Of a DNA stretch of 64,000 nt, positions 53,426 to 62,929 are shown piece by piece. The DNA lies in assembly GCA_032124015.1 (NCBI GenBank), contig JAQBEH010000098.1, positions 1 through 64,000 of the forward strand, given 5' to 3'. The notes under the pieces were generated by a model that searched no databases, was not told the origin of the DNA, and saw only the letters and a program-made list of their open reading frames with translations. How positions within the stretch are numbered: the stretch's first letter is position 1; every line of letters starts with the position of its first letter. The translations under genes were made by a program, and so were the position numbers. Source of the stretch: DASRJG01 sp032124015 (lineage in GTDB: Bacteria > Acidobacteriota > Polarisedimenticolia > Polarisedimenticolales > DASRJG01).

Positions 53426-56061
53426 CGGCGGTTCAATTCGGACACCCACTGGGTGACCACGGTCAGGACAGGTCCCGTCGTGGTCGCGCGGCGGGCGGCT
53501 CCGAGGAAGCGTTTGCCGTCGTGGGTGAAGTCAAAGGTATCGACCGGCAGAGCTTGCCCGGAAAAGAGCGGACGTCGCGTGCCCACTTCGAGGCCGCCCC
53601 CCGTCGTCGTGATCGGCACGGCGAAGAATTTTCCTTCGAGGTCCGTGTACCAGACCTCCTTCCCGTCGCCGAGCCAGCCTCCGGTGGCCGAGCCACTCGT
53701 CGAGACCTGCCATTTCCCCCCGGGGCCTGGGAAGGACGTGACGTAAAACTCGAAGCGGCCCGACTCGTCGGAGGAATAGCCCATCCACCGACCGTCCGGT
53801 GAAAACCCGAACGAAGTCTCGTTCGCAGGCGTGGCAATCAGGGGTTGCGGCTTGCCGTCCCCGCTCACGGGGACGATCACGATGTCGGTGCCCCGCTTGC
53901 CGGAATTGGTGAACACGGCGATGCCGGAGCCGTCGGATGTCCACTGCTGGGGTATGGCCGTGCCGAGAGGTTCGGAGGTGATCTTCTTCGGTGTCGACGT
54001 TCCATCGGCGGCTTTGAGCCAGACGTTCCCTTCAGCGTCGGCATACGCCACCTGCCGTCCGTCCGGCGACCAGATCGCGCCCAGATCGCCGATCTCGTTG
54101 AAGGTGAATCGGCTCCCGATTCCACGGGCGAGATCGAAGACCCACACGTCGCTTCCCTCACCGGCGCGGCGGATGCTCGTGATCGCCCTGCGGTCGTCCG
54201 CCGAGATTTTCGTCTGAAGCCAGTACATCGCGGGCTCGCCGACGGTTCCCAAGACCTTTCCATCGAGATCGTAGAGGGTGAATTGGGTCTCCCGGAGGAT
54301 CGTATCGCTCAGGTAGACCAGCATGCCGTTCCCACTCATCGTGTAGGTTCCGGTGCGGCGGAAATTGTTGAACTGGACCTTCTCGGCAATCGGGACCGCC
54401 TCACCGGAGAGGCTGCGCGACGAGGCGTCGAACGGCTGGGCCAAGAGGTTGCCGTCGCGGACGAACACGAGATAACCGGGCTCGACGTAGATCCCCTCGC
54501 TATCGACGTGCAACACAGGCTCACTTTGTTTCGTGGCGATGTTCAAGCAGTAGACCCCGCCGTCCGGATCCGCCGTCGCCTTCCCGCTGAAATAGAGCAC
54601 GTGCTTACCGTCGGGAAGGAAGTGAGGATCGCGGTGAGTCGAGACCTCGTCCGGGACCGTCGTCAAGGCGGTGGACGTGCCGCCCGAAGCCGGAACCTGG
54701 AAGAGGGGCCCAAAGGTGTCCGGAGTGAACACGATGACGTCGCCCGTTCCCCAGGCCGCGCCCCGCCCGTTAGGCGCCGGGCAGATCGACTGCACGGCGC
54801 CGCCTGTCGCGCGAACCTTTTTGAGCTTCCCGTCGGCGAAGAATGCGAGAGTGCTCCCGTCGGGTGACCACGTCGGGTAGGACGCCCCTTCCGTTCCCGC
54901 CAACGGCTGAGCGACGAGGCTGTTGAGCGGCCGGATCCAGAGTCTGCCCGGACCGGTCCCTTCGTTAGCCGCGTAGGCGAGCATCGAGCCGTCCGGCGAG
55001 AGCGCGATCGAGGCGTTGTCGCTGTCGAGCGTCGTTCCCGTGGGGAGGACGATGCTCGTCCGCATCAAAGGCATCGGGACGGGACGATGCAGCGTCCAAC
55101 CGAGAGCAGCCATCGCGGCGGCGCCGATCAACGCCGCTGCTGCGAGCGCCCAACTTGGGAGCTTGCGTCGCGCTTTGGCGGCCGCGGCTGGCGTGATGGC
55201 GACGGAACCCGTGCTCGTACCTCCGCCCATCCATCGCAGCTCGCGGGCCAGATCGCCCGCGCTCTGCCAGCGTTCCTCGGGATTCTTCGCGAGACAACTC
55301 GTCACCACGCGATCGAGCGGCGCCGGGGTCGTTGGGATCAGTTGGGAGACCGGCCGCGGATCTTCTCTTAGAATCGCCGCGATCACACTCGCCTGGCTTT
55401 GCCCTTCGAACGCGCGCCTACCGGTGAGCATCTCGTAGAGCACGGCTCCGAAAGCGAACAGGTCGGCTCGATGATCGACCGGCTGCCCCTCGAGCTGCTC
55501 CGGCGACATGTACTGGACGGTGCCCACCATCGCGCCGTGCGAGGTGAGAGGCGTCGTGCGGGTGGCCATGTCGACCACCGTTTCGTCACGCAGCTTGGCA
55601 ACGCCGAAGTCCAGGACCTTGGCCCCGGATTTCGTCAGCGCGATGTTGCCGGGCTTCAGGTCGCGGTGGACGATCCCTTGCTTGTGCGCGGCGGCGAGCG
55701 CGTCGGCGATCTGCGCCGCGACCCTCAACGCCTCGTCGAGCTTGAGCGGCCCACGCTCCAAGCGTTGGGACAAGGACTCCCCGTCGAGCAGTTCCATGAC
55801 GAAGTAGTCGGCATCCCCCTCGCGCCCCACGTCAAAGAGCGTGCAGATGTGCGGGTGGTTCAGCGACGAGATCGCACGCGCCTCGCGCTCGAACCGCTCG
55901 CGCACCTCGGGATTATCGGAAAGATGAGCCGGAAGGATCTTCACCGCGACGTCGCGCCCAAGACGCGTGTCCTTTGCGCGATAGACCTCGCCCATTCCGC
56001 CCGCGCCCAGCGGGGCGACGATTTCGTAGGGACCTAGACGGTGACCCGGAGTGAGTGCCAT
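53422..56061 (-). CDS. Ser/Thr protein kinase with C-terminal PD40/TolB propeller (paralogue 2)
   Basis: 879 residues. The kinase domain is nearly the same as in paralogue 1 (GAGGMGEVYRAKDTRLGRDV, VHRDLKPGNIAL, DFGVAKL). A transmembrane segment lies near residue 305 (SWALAAAALIGAAAMAALGW). The propeller region is much more diverged, with SPDGSMLAYAA, SPDGSTLAFFA, SPDGRQVAYAD and SPDGRWMGYSS. A tandem duplication with conserved kinase and divergent sensor is the simplest reading. Its start follows short repeat S6. Confidence 0.93.
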   Translation of the reverse strand: MALTPGHRLGPYEIVAPLGAGGMGEVYRAKDTRLGRDVAVKILPAHLSDNPEVRERFEREARAISSLNHPHICTLFDVGREGDADYFVMELLDGESLSQRLERGPLKLDEALRVAAQIADALAAAHKQGIVHRDLKPGNIALTKSGAKVLDFGVAKLRDETVVDMATRTTPLTSHGAMVGTVQYMSPEQLEGQPVDHRADLFAFGAVLYEMLTGRRAFEGQSQASVIAAILREDPRPVSQLIPTTPAPLDRVVTSCLAKNPEERWQSAGDLARELRWMGGGTSTGSVAITPAAAAKARRKLPSWALAAAALIGAAAMAALGWTLHRPVPMPLMRTSIVLPTGTTLDSDNASIALSPDGSMLAYAANEGTGPGRLWIRPLNSLVAQPLAGTEGASYPTWSPDGSTLAFFADGKLKKVRATGGAVQSICPAPNGRGAAWGTGDVIVFTPDTFGPLFQVPASGGTSTALTTVPDEVSTHRDPHFLPDGKHVLYFSGKATADPDGGVYCLNIATKQSEPVLHVDSEGIYVEPGYLVFVRDGNLLAQPFDASSRSLSGEAVPIAEKVQFNNFRRTGTYTMSGNGMLVYLSDTILRETQFTLYDLDGKVLGTVGEPAMYWLQTKISADDRRAITSIRRAGEGSDVWVFDLARGIGSRFTFNEIGDLGAIWSPDGRQVAYADAEGNVWLKAADGTSTPKKITSEPLGTAIPQQWTSDGSGIAVFTNSGKRGTDIVIVPVSGDGKPQPLIATPANETSFGFSPDGRWMGYSSDESGRFEFYVTSFPGPGGKWQVSTSGSATGGWLGDGKEVWYTDLEGKFFAVPITTTGGGLEVGTRRPLFSGQALPVDTFDFTHDGKRFLGAARRATTTGPVLTVVTQWVSELNRR

Positions 56062-56079
56062 CCGGACATTATGACTGGA

Positions 56080-56103
56080 GAAAAGGGGACACTCCCCTTT
56101 TTC
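56080..56103. repeat. Short palindromic unit S6
   Basis: GAAAAGGGGA-CAC-TCCCCTTTTTC between the stop of the beta-lactamase-like gene (56105) and the start of kinase paralogue 2 (56061), both minus strand. A stem plus T-run after the upstream gene's stop would make it a plausible intrinsic terminator. It is also a typical member of the short family. Confidence 0.85.
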
Positions 56104-56104
56104 G

Positions 56105-57523
56105 TTAGTTGCCGACCTCGACGCCGATTCCGTCCAGCTTGCCGTCGGGCGCGAACATGAACTTGAACGCCGCGATGGGGCCGTTCGAGGCTTTGACCCT
56201 GACAGTGACCTGGTCGCCGGCGCTTTCGACGATCCCCTCGGGATCGAGACGCCCCAGGTCTTCCCTCATCTGCGTCAATCGATTCTCGCGCTCGGCGTCG
56301 TCCATTTCCGGGCGCAGCGTCGCGTGCGCGGCCCGAAATGCGCGCATCGCGTCGAACCCTTTCGCGTTGAACGCGTCGAACCAGGCGCGAATGACCGCGT
56401 CCCGTCCCGAGGTTCCGAGAGGCTCTACGTGCTCCGCGGAGCGTGGCTTCAGCGGGGGGACATCCTCTCCATGCACCAGACGCGCGAGCGAGTGGGAGAT
56501 TCTGCCGCCGCGCACCTCGGAATCGTTGGTCGACAGGATGACGACGGAATTGTCGCCCACGTAGCGCAAGAAGTCGGCGAAGAACGTGCCGTTCCCGCCG
56601 TTGTGCTCGATCAGTGGCCCGCCCCAGGGCGAGTCGCCGATCGACCAGCCGTAACCGTAGTAGGTGTCCGCGCCTGGGCCCTCCGGCACCTGACGGCGGA
56701 ACATCTTGGCCTTTTCCGCGGCGTAGAGCACCGTGTCGCCCGTTAGCGCCACGTGCCACCGAAACATGTCATCGAGAGTAGAGAGGATTCCTCCGTTGGC
56801 GCGAAGAGCCCAGTAGGGGCCGTCTTTGTCCCACGGCTTATCGGTCATCCGCCCCCAACGCTTGCCGTCGTGATAGCCGACCGCTAGCGCTGCCTTCGGC
56901 CAACCGGGGAGCTTGTACCCCGTGTCGCGCATCCCGGCGGGGAGGAACAGGTTGTCCCTCAAGTACTGTTCGTACGGCTTCCCCGAGGCGATTTCGACGA
57001 CGGCGCCGAGCAGGCTATAACCGGAATTTGCGTAGAAGTGGACGTCGCCGGGCTTGCTTCGCAGCTTCGAAGCGAGGATTCGTTTCACGTACTCGTCGCG
57101 CAAGACGGCTTCGTAGTCTCCAGCGAAATCCGAGTCGAGACCGGACGTGTGCGTGAGTAGGTGGTGCAGCGTGATCGCTTTCTTGTCGTCCGGGACCCCC
57201 GGGAGGTACTTCCCTATCGGGTCTTCGACGTGCAGCTTCCCCTCCATCTCCAGCTTCAGAATCGCCGCCGCGGTGAATTGCTTCGTGATCGATCCGACAC
57301 TGAACACCGTGTCGGCGGTGTAGGGAATGCCGCCCTCACGGTCCGCCATGCCGTAACCCTTGCGGAGCACGACGACGCCATCCTTGGACACGAGGACGTT
57401 TCCGCGAAAATCAGACGCGACGAGCCAACGGTCGAGCTTGTCGCCGAGCGGGGAATTGGCGGGGGCGGCCGGAACGGCCGGGGCAGCGGCAAGCAGGGCG
57501 CCGAGAAGCATGATTGTAAGCAT
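56105..57523 (-). CDS. Exported serine beta-lactamase-family hydrolase
   Basis: 472 residues with a short signal peptide (LGALLAAAPAVPAAPA). The class C/penicillin-binding fold has the SxxK motif in GSITKQFTAAAIL near residue 78, the YxN motif in FYANSGYSLLGAVV near 173, and an HNGGNGTF segment (the third, KTG-like, box) near 302. The C-terminal 120 residues form a separate DUF3471-like part. It probably acts as a periplasmic esterase or D-peptidase, not necessarily on antibiotics. Confidence 0.88.
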   Translation of the reverse strand: MLTIMLLGALLAAAPAVPAAPANSPLGDKLDRWLVASDFRGNVLVSKDGVVVLRKGYGMADREGGIPYTADTVFSVGSITKQFTAAAILKLEMEGKLHVEDPIGKYLPGVPDDKKAITLHHLLTHTSGLDSDFAGDYEAVLRDEYVKRILASKLRSKPGDVHFYANSGYSLLGAVVEIASGKPYEQYLRDNLFLPAGMRDTGYKLPGWPKAALAVGYHDGKRWGRMTDKPWDKDGPYWALRANGGILSTLDDMFRWHVALTGDTVLYAAEKAKMFRRQVPEGPGADTYYGYGWSIGDSPWGGPLIEHNGGNGTFFADFLRYVGDNSVVILSTNDSEVRGGRISHSLARLVHGEDVPPLKPRSAEHVEPLGTSGRDAVIRAWFDAFNAKGFDAMRAFRAAHATLRPEMDDAERENRLTQMREDLGRLDPEGIVESAGDQVTVRVKASNGPIAAFKFMFAPDGKLDGIGVEVGN

Positions 57524-57595
57524 GAGTACTTCTACGCGCGGAGCCTGGGATTAGTCGGTCGTTCCAGATGACGACCTTCGAAAGACGCCCCGATG

Positions 57596-58624
57596 TTAGC
57601 GATTGCGGGGCGTCCATTCCAATTCGAGCTTTCGGCCGCCACGCAAGACAATGACGGAAGTCGGCGCTCCGGGTGCAAGCGAGTCCAACTTCTTGCGGAG
57701 CTGCGCGTGGGCGTCGGCGTCGGCCAAGCTGATGCCGTGGACCTCGAGGATGACGTCGCCGCCTACCAGGAACTCCTCGCTCCCGATCCTCGCCTTGCGA
57801 TCCCCCGCCTGCAGCCCGATCTTCGCGGCCGGCGAGCCCTTCGCGATGCGTTGGACCAGCACGCCGCGCGCTTGCGGGAGTTGGAAGATGCGGGCGAGGT
57901 CGCCCTCGAGCATGTATCCCCCCATGCCCGACCACATCGCCTTGCCGGACAGTAGGAGCGACTTCGCCATGTTGGAGGTCGCGACGAATCCGAGGCCGCC
58001 CGCGCCCGCCTCGCCGAAGATGATGTGGCTGACGATTCCGACGACATGGCCTTCCATGTCGAACATGGGACCACCCGAGTTTCCCGGGTTGATCGAGGCA
58101 TCGGTTTGTAAGAGCTCGAATCCCGCGAATCCGCCGTGGAGTTTCTGCTCGACGCGGCGGCCGCTGATGTGTCCCACCGACAACGTATGCGACATTCCCA
58201 GCGGCGCGCCGACCACCAACACCTCGTCACCGACTTGAACCGCGTCCGAGTCGCCCAGGGTGGCGATCGAGGCTTTCATCGGCGCGCGCTCGAGTTGGAT
58301 CAATGCGAGATCGGCCGAGGGCTCCGATGCGAGGACCTTGGCCGACAGCGTCTCTCCGCTCGCAAACTGGACCGAGATCGTGTCGGCGACTTGCACGACG
58401 TGCGCTGCGGTGAGGATGCGGTCCTTGTCAATGAGGACGCCCGAGCCGAGGCCGGCCTCATTGGTGGCGACCGCGCCGGGGCGGTTGGGAGCTTCGCTCT
58501 CGGAGGTTCGGATCACGACCACGGAGTCCGCGACCCGTTTGAAAATCTCAGAGATCGACTCCGCCCGCGCGGGAACGGCGGCCGCAACCATCGCCACCAC
58601 GATCATCCATCGTTGCCGTCTCAT
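57596..58624 (-). CDS. HtrA/DegP-type serine protease with one PDZ domain
   Basis: 342 residues with a signal peptide (IVVAMVAAAVPARA). The trypsin-like domain has LTAAHVV (His near residue 73), ADLALIQL (Asp near 105) and INPGNSGGPMF (Ser near 183). A single PDZ domain occupies about residues 240-330 (GVLVQRIAKGSPAAKIGLQAGD). It is predicted to cleave misfolded envelope proteins. Neighbours are a beta-lactamase-like enzyme and a BNR protein, all exported. Confidence 0.93.
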   Translation of the reverse strand: MRRQRWMIVVAMVAAAVPARAESISEIFKRVADSVVVIRTSESEAPNRPGAVATNEAGLGSGVLIDKDRILTAAHVVQVADTISVQFASGETLSAKVLASEPSADLALIQLERAPMKASIATLGDSDAVQVGDEVLVVGAPLGMSHTLSVGHISGRRVEQKLHGGFAGFELLQTDASINPGNSGGPMFDMEGHVVGIVSHIIFGEAGAGGLGFVATSNMAKSLLLSGKAMWSGMGGYMLEGDLARIFQLPQARGVLVQRIAKGSPAAKIGLQAGDRKARIGSEEFLVGGDVILEVHGISLADADAHAQLRKKLDSLAPGAPTSVIVLRGGRKLELEWTPRNR

Positions 58625-58639
58625 GTTCTTTCCCTCCGG

Positions 58640-61600
58640 CTACTCCGGTTTCCAATCCGGGACGCGCCCGGGAGTCCACGGCGCGCCGGCCGCTTCGGCC
58701 TCGTCCTCGAGCCGCTTGAGATCCGTGAGGGTGATCGTGCGCAGCTTCGCCAGGACGGGCGCGAACTCGGCCGCCGCGATGTCGTAGTTGCGGCGCTGCG
58801 TCGCGGTCGGGGCCGAAGTCGCATCCCAGTGACCGTAGACGATCGTCTGGACTCGATCGACGATCGACGGAGGCGTCGGCTCGTTCCGGTTCGCCACGGT
58901 GTTATTACCGCTGAGCTCGACCTGCACGTCCTTGAGGCGTGATTCGATCGCGCGCAAATCAACCGCAAGCTTCGGATCCGCGCCGGGCGCATCGACCAGG
59001 GCCTTTTTCAGGTGGTCAATGCTCGTTTGCGCTTCCCCGGCGGCGCGTACGGCGCCGAGCACCGCACGCTGCAGGCGGGCCGTCTTTTCCTCGAACGCAA
59101 GCAACGCCTTACGATCCGACGGAGGAAGCGATGCGGTTCCCAACGGAATCGCCTCGAATATCTGCGATGGACCGAGGGGGGTGACAACCCCACCGACGCG
59201 TTTGGCGAACGTAACGGTGTAGCGGCCCGGGGCCGCCAGAGGTCCGAACGGAAGCCGGTCCCAAGGATCGATGTCCCGCGTTTCCAGACTCGTCGGCTCG
59301 GGTGCCGGGTAGCGGAGATCCCACGCGACCCTCGTGAACCCTGCCGTCGTCGGCCCCGTTACGATTCGCACGACGTCGCCGTCCTGGTCGGTCACAGTGA
59401 GAAGGATCACGGGCTCTTCCTCCCGGTCCTCGGCGCGTAGCTCGTCCCATGACGGATAGGGTGTGTCCTCGCCTTTTTTCTGTTTCTCTTTCTCGGCGTC
59501 GAGGCGTGTCTTGCGCAGAGTCTTGATCTCGTCCTTCAGGTAGTAGGTGAAAACCGCGCCGAACGGCGGGTTGGGCGCGCTGAAGAAGCGATCGCCGAAA
59601 AACGCTTTCTCGCGTCCCCCATTCGGAGCCGACGGGATGAACATCCACGCGTTGCGCACCGGGAAGAGTGTCGCGTCCTTGTCCAGCGTTTCCTTCGAGG
59701 CGGCGCGCAATGGCCGGTAGTCGTCCAAGATGTAAAAGCCGCGCCCGAACGTCGCGAGCACGAGATCGTTCTCCCGCTCCTGGATCGCCAGGTCGCGCAC
59801 CTGAATCGTCGGGAGTCCGCCCTTGAGTTGATTCCAGGTGGCGCCGCGGTCTTGCGTGAAGAACACGCCGAACTCCGTCCCTACAAAAAGCAGGCCGGAT
59901 GCGACCGGATCCTCGACGAACGCGTAGACGGATCCGCGCTCGGGGAGATTGCCGGTGATCGACTTCCAAGTGCGCCCGGTGTCGGTGCTGACGAGAACGT
60001 AGGGCTTGAAGTCGCCCTTCTTGTGGTTGTCGAACGTGGCGTAGATCGTGCCGGCGTCGTGCCTGGAGAAGACGACGCGCGAGACGTAGCTTTGGTCAGG
60101 CACGCCCGGGAAGGTGCCGATCGAACGCCACGCCGAGCCTCCGTCCTCGCTGATCTGGATGAGACCATCGTCGGTGCCCGCCGCGAGCAGCCCCTCCCGC
60201 TTCGGGCTCTCGGACAACGCGACGATGTTTCCGTAATACGAGGTCGAGGCGTTCTTCGCGACGGCGTCCACGCTGTAAACGCGTCCCATCACCTTGAGTT
60301 TGTTCCGATCGGTCTGGCGCGTGAGATCGCCGCTCACCGGCTTCCACGTGTCGCCGCGGTCGTCGCTGCGGAAAACGCGCTGGGCGGCGAAGTAGAGCCG
60401 CGTGTGCGCGTGCGGAGAGACGATCAGCGGCGCGTCCCAATTCCAACGCAGAGGAGGATCGCCCGCGCCCGGCTGGGGCTGGATGTCGATCGCCTCTCCG
60501 GTGCGACGATCGTAGCGGGAGAGTACGCCGTTTTGGGACTCCGAGTAGACGATGTTCGGGTCTTTGGGGTCGACGGCGGTCTGGAAGCCGTCGCCGCCCA
60601 CGGTGATGAACCAGTCGGCGTTGACGATGCCGTGGACCGTGCTCGTCTGCTTCGGCCCCCCGACCGTGTTGTTGTCCTGCGTGCCGCCGTACACGTTGTA
60701 AAACGGCAGCGCGTCGTCGATTCCCAGCTTGTAGAACTGCGCCAGCGGGAGATTCTCGAACCACGCCCACGTCGCGCCGCGATCGTACGACTCGTAGAGA
60801 CCACCGTCGCACCCCGCGAGCAGGTGGTCCGTGTCGGCGGGGTCGATCCACAAAACGTGGTTGTCGACGTGCTTGAAGACCTCGCCCACCTTGTGGAACG
60901 TTTTGCCGGCGTCTTCGGTCACCTGCATCCAGGTGTCCATCGAGTAGACGCGTGTTTCGAGCTTGGGATCGACGAAGATCTCGTTGTAATACTGCGGCGA
61001 ACCGGCGACGTAGGAACTGCGCTTCTCCCACAATCCCCCCTGGTCGGTCGAGCGGAAGAAGCCGCCCGCCTTGTTCGCGGCTTCGACGATGGCGTACACG
61101 ACATCGGGCTTCGACGGAGCGATCGCAAGACCGATCCGCCCCATGTCCTCCTTCGGGAGCCCGTTTTCGAGTTTCTTCCAGGTCGCGCCGCCGTCCACCG
61201 TCTTCCAGATCCCCGAGCCGGGACCGCCGTCGATCAGCGTCCAGATGTGGCGGCGCCTTTGGTACGTTGCGGCGTAGAGAACGTCGGGGTTGCGCGGGTC
61301 GCGCACGACGTCGTTGACGCCGGTGTTCTCGTCCACGGTGAGGATCGACTTCCAGGTCTTGCCTGAATCGAGGGTCTCGTAGAGACCGCGATCGCCGCCC
61401 GGCGCCCACAGCGGCCCTTGCGCCGCGACCAGCACGCGGTTCGAATCGCGCGGGTCGATCAGGATCTTCGCGATGTGCTCGGAGTTCTTGAGCCCCAGAT
61501 TCTCCCACGACACGCCGCCGTCCATCGACCGGTAGACGCCGTCGCCGTAGGCGACGCTGCGCTGCGAGTTGTTCTCGCCTGTGCCGAGCCAAACCGTCAG

Positions 61601-61933
61601 CGGGTTTTTCGGATCGAGCGTCACGCAGCCGATCGAGTACGACCCTTGGTCGTCGAAGATCGGGGTCCACGTCGTCCCGGCGTTGACGGTCTTCCATGCG
61701 TTGCCCGACGCCACCGTCACGTACCGGATCGCATTGTTCCGCGGATCGACGGCGATGTCGGTGACGCGCCCCGAGATCATCGCCGGTCCGATGCCGCGGA
61801 AGCTCAGCCCCTTGAAGTTGTCGACCTTGGGCTCGCCGGTCTTCGCATCGGTCTTCTTCGCGGCAGCGGCGACGGGAATCGAGACGACGAGGAGAGCCGC
61901 GGCCATTGCCGGGATGAGACGCGATGCGGTCAT
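58640..61933 (-). CDS. Exported BNR/sortilin (VPS10)-like repeat protein
   Basis: 1097 residues with a signal peptide (AAALLVVSIPVAAAAKK). From residue 45 to about 740 there are repeated Asp-box motifs (SMDGGVSWENLG, TLDSGKTWKSIL, TVDGGATWKKLE, STDTGRTWKSIT), which build a large beta-propeller of the glycosyl-hydrolase BNR/VPS10 class. The C-terminal 350 residues are mixed, with a helical end (DLKRLEDEAEAAG). Such proteins are abundant in Acidobacteriota and allied phyla; enzymatic activity is not evident. Confidence 0.88.
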   Translation of the reverse strand: MTASRLIPAMAAALLVVSIPVAAAAKKTDAKTGEPKVDNFKGLSFRGIGPAMISGRVTDIAVDPRNNAIRYVTVASGNAWKTVNAGTTWTPIFDDQGSYSIGCVTLDPKNPLTVWLGTGENNSQRSVAYGDGVYRSMDGGVSWENLGLKNSEHIAKILIDPRDSNRVLVAAQGPLWAPGGDRGLYETLDSGKTWKSILTVDENTGVNDVVRDPRNPDVLYAATYQRRRHIWTLIDGGPGSGIWKTVDGGATWKKLENGLPKEDMGRIGLAIAPSKPDVVYAIVEAANKAGGFFRSTDQGGLWEKRSSYVAGSPQYYNEIFVDPKLETRVYSMDTWMQVTEDAGKTFHKVGEVFKHVDNHVLWIDPADTDHLLAGCDGGLYESYDRGATWAWFENLPLAQFYKLGIDDALPFYNVYGGTQDNNTVGGPKQTSTVHGIVNADWFITVGGDGFQTAVDPKDPNIVYSESQNGVLSRYDRRTGEAIDIQPQPGAGDPPLRWNWDAPLIVSPHAHTRLYFAAQRVFRSDDRGDTWKPVSGDLTRQTDRNKLKVMGRVYSVDAVAKNASTSYYGNIVALSESPKREGLLAAGTDDGLIQISEDGGSAWRSIGTFPGVPDQSYVSRVVFSRHDAGTIYATFDNHKKGDFKPYVLVSTDTGRTWKSITGNLPERGSVYAFVEDPVASGLLFVGTEFGVFFTQDRGATWNQLKGGLPTIQVRDLAIQERENDLVLATFGRGFYILDDYRPLRAASKETLDKDATLFPVRNAWMFIPSAPNGGREKAFFGDRFFSAPNPPFGAVFTYYLKDEIKTLRKTRLDAEKEKQKKGEDTPYPSWDELRAEDREEEPVILLTVTDQDGDVVRIVTGPTTAGFTRVAWDLRYPAPEPTSLETRDIDPWDRLPFGPLAAPGRYTVTFAKRVGGVVTPLGPSQIFEAIPLGTASLPPSDRKALLAFEEKTARLQRAVLGAVRAAGEAQTSIDHLKKALVDAPGADPKLAVDLRAIESRLKDVQVELSGNNTVANRNEPTPPSIVDRVQTIVYGHWDATSAPTATQRRNYDIAAAEFAPVLAKLRTITLTDLKRLEDEAEAAGAPWTPGRVPDWKPE

Positions 61934-61979
61934 GGTGAATCCTCCGGAATTGGGGAACGTTTACTCGCGGGAACTCATT

Positions 61980-62873
61980 CTAGAGTTTGAGCAGCCAGTT
62001 GACGATCGCCGGGATCGCGTCGAACCCGAATTCTCGATCGGTGTTGGCGAAGGTGGCCGTCCGAGCGTCCTCGGGGGTTTTCGGCACGACCTTGAACTTG
62101 AGCTGCGAGGCCCGAGCCCGTTCTTCTTGTTGACGGCGTTCGTCGGAGACGCGCTCGCCACCGAGATTGACCCAGCGCAGCGCGGCGTCCAGTTCGGTCG
62201 CATCGAACCAGATGCCGTGGTCGCGGCAACGATCGAGCAGAATGCCGCTGGCGCGCTCGAAGTTGACTCGGTTCATCCGCTTCCGACATGCGGGGCAGGG
62301 CCGGTAGGCAGGTCCGGGACTTTGCGGGGTTCGCTGTCGCGCTTTCGCCTCGGTCCGGAGCGCGACCGGATCGGGGACGGACGGCGCTATTTTGCGGGCG
62401 CGTTCCTCGAGCGTCCGGAAGACCTCCGCCCCCAACCACAGCCCCGCGCAAACGCCGCATTCCAGAACCGTCAATCTCGTGTCGCCGAGCGCTCGGCTGT
62501 TGAGGAACTTGCCGTCGCCGCAGGCCGGGCAGACGCGATCGGTGGGGTCGGCCGCGAGCTCTTCCGGTGCGATCGCCGTGGAACAATGATGGCAAAAGCG
62601 GGCGGAGTTACTGATTCTCGCGAAACACGACGGACAAATCGTCTCCAAGTCCTGTTCGTGGATCGTGAAGTCCGATCCGCAATAGCCGCACGCTTGGCTT
62701 CCTTCTTCGCGCGCAGCGCCGCAAGACGCGCAGCGCACCACCGCAGCATCGCGCGAGTCGATGACGGGGACGTCGATCGCCGCTCCACAGCGGCATCGAA
62801 AACGACTGCCCACGGCAAGTCGCGTGGCGTCGAACTGGCGGTTGCAGGATGGACAGCAGAGCAGCTTGCGCAT
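61980..62873 (-). CDS. Multi-zinc-ribbon protein with zf-TFIIB domains
   Basis: 297 residues, no signal peptide. Successive Cys pairs suggest five or more small zinc ribbons: CPSC...CRC at residues 8-29, CASC...CGYC at 48-66, CPSC...CHHC at 80-97, CPAC...CGVC at 114-141, and CPAC...CRDHGIWFD at 193-224. The last two match the zf-TFIIB type (LW..GE/WFD following). The C-terminal 60 residues are helical (WLLKL end). Function unknown; it is cytoplasmic or membrane-associated by inference. Confidence 0.82.
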   Translation of the reverse strand: MRKLLCCPSCNRQFDATRLAVGSRFRCRCGAAIDVPVIDSRDAAVVRCASCGAAREEGSQACGYCGSDFTIHEQDLETICPSCFARISNSARFCHHCSTAIAPEELAADPTDRVCPACGDGKFLNSRALGDTRLTVLECGVCAGLWLGAEVFRTLEERARKIAPSVPDPVALRTEAKARQRTPQSPGPAYRPCPACRKRMNRVNFERASGILLDRCRDHGIWFDATELDAALRWVNLGGERVSDERRQQEERARASQLKFKVVPKTPEDARTATFANTDREFGFDAIPAIVNWLLKL

Positions 62874-62894
62874 TGCGCCATGTTAGCGCGACGC

Positions 62895-62916
62895 GAAATG
62901 GGAGTGTCCCCTTTTC
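62895..62916. repeat. Short palindromic unit S7 (imperfect)
   Basis: GAAATGGGA-GTG-TCCCCTTTTC lies between the glycosidase stop and the zinc-ribbon gene start. Compared with S1, one arm has mutated (AAATGGGA against AAAAGGGGA), so this copy is partly decayed but clearly related. Confidence 0.7.
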
Positions 62917-62929
62917 TCGGCCTGTGCTC

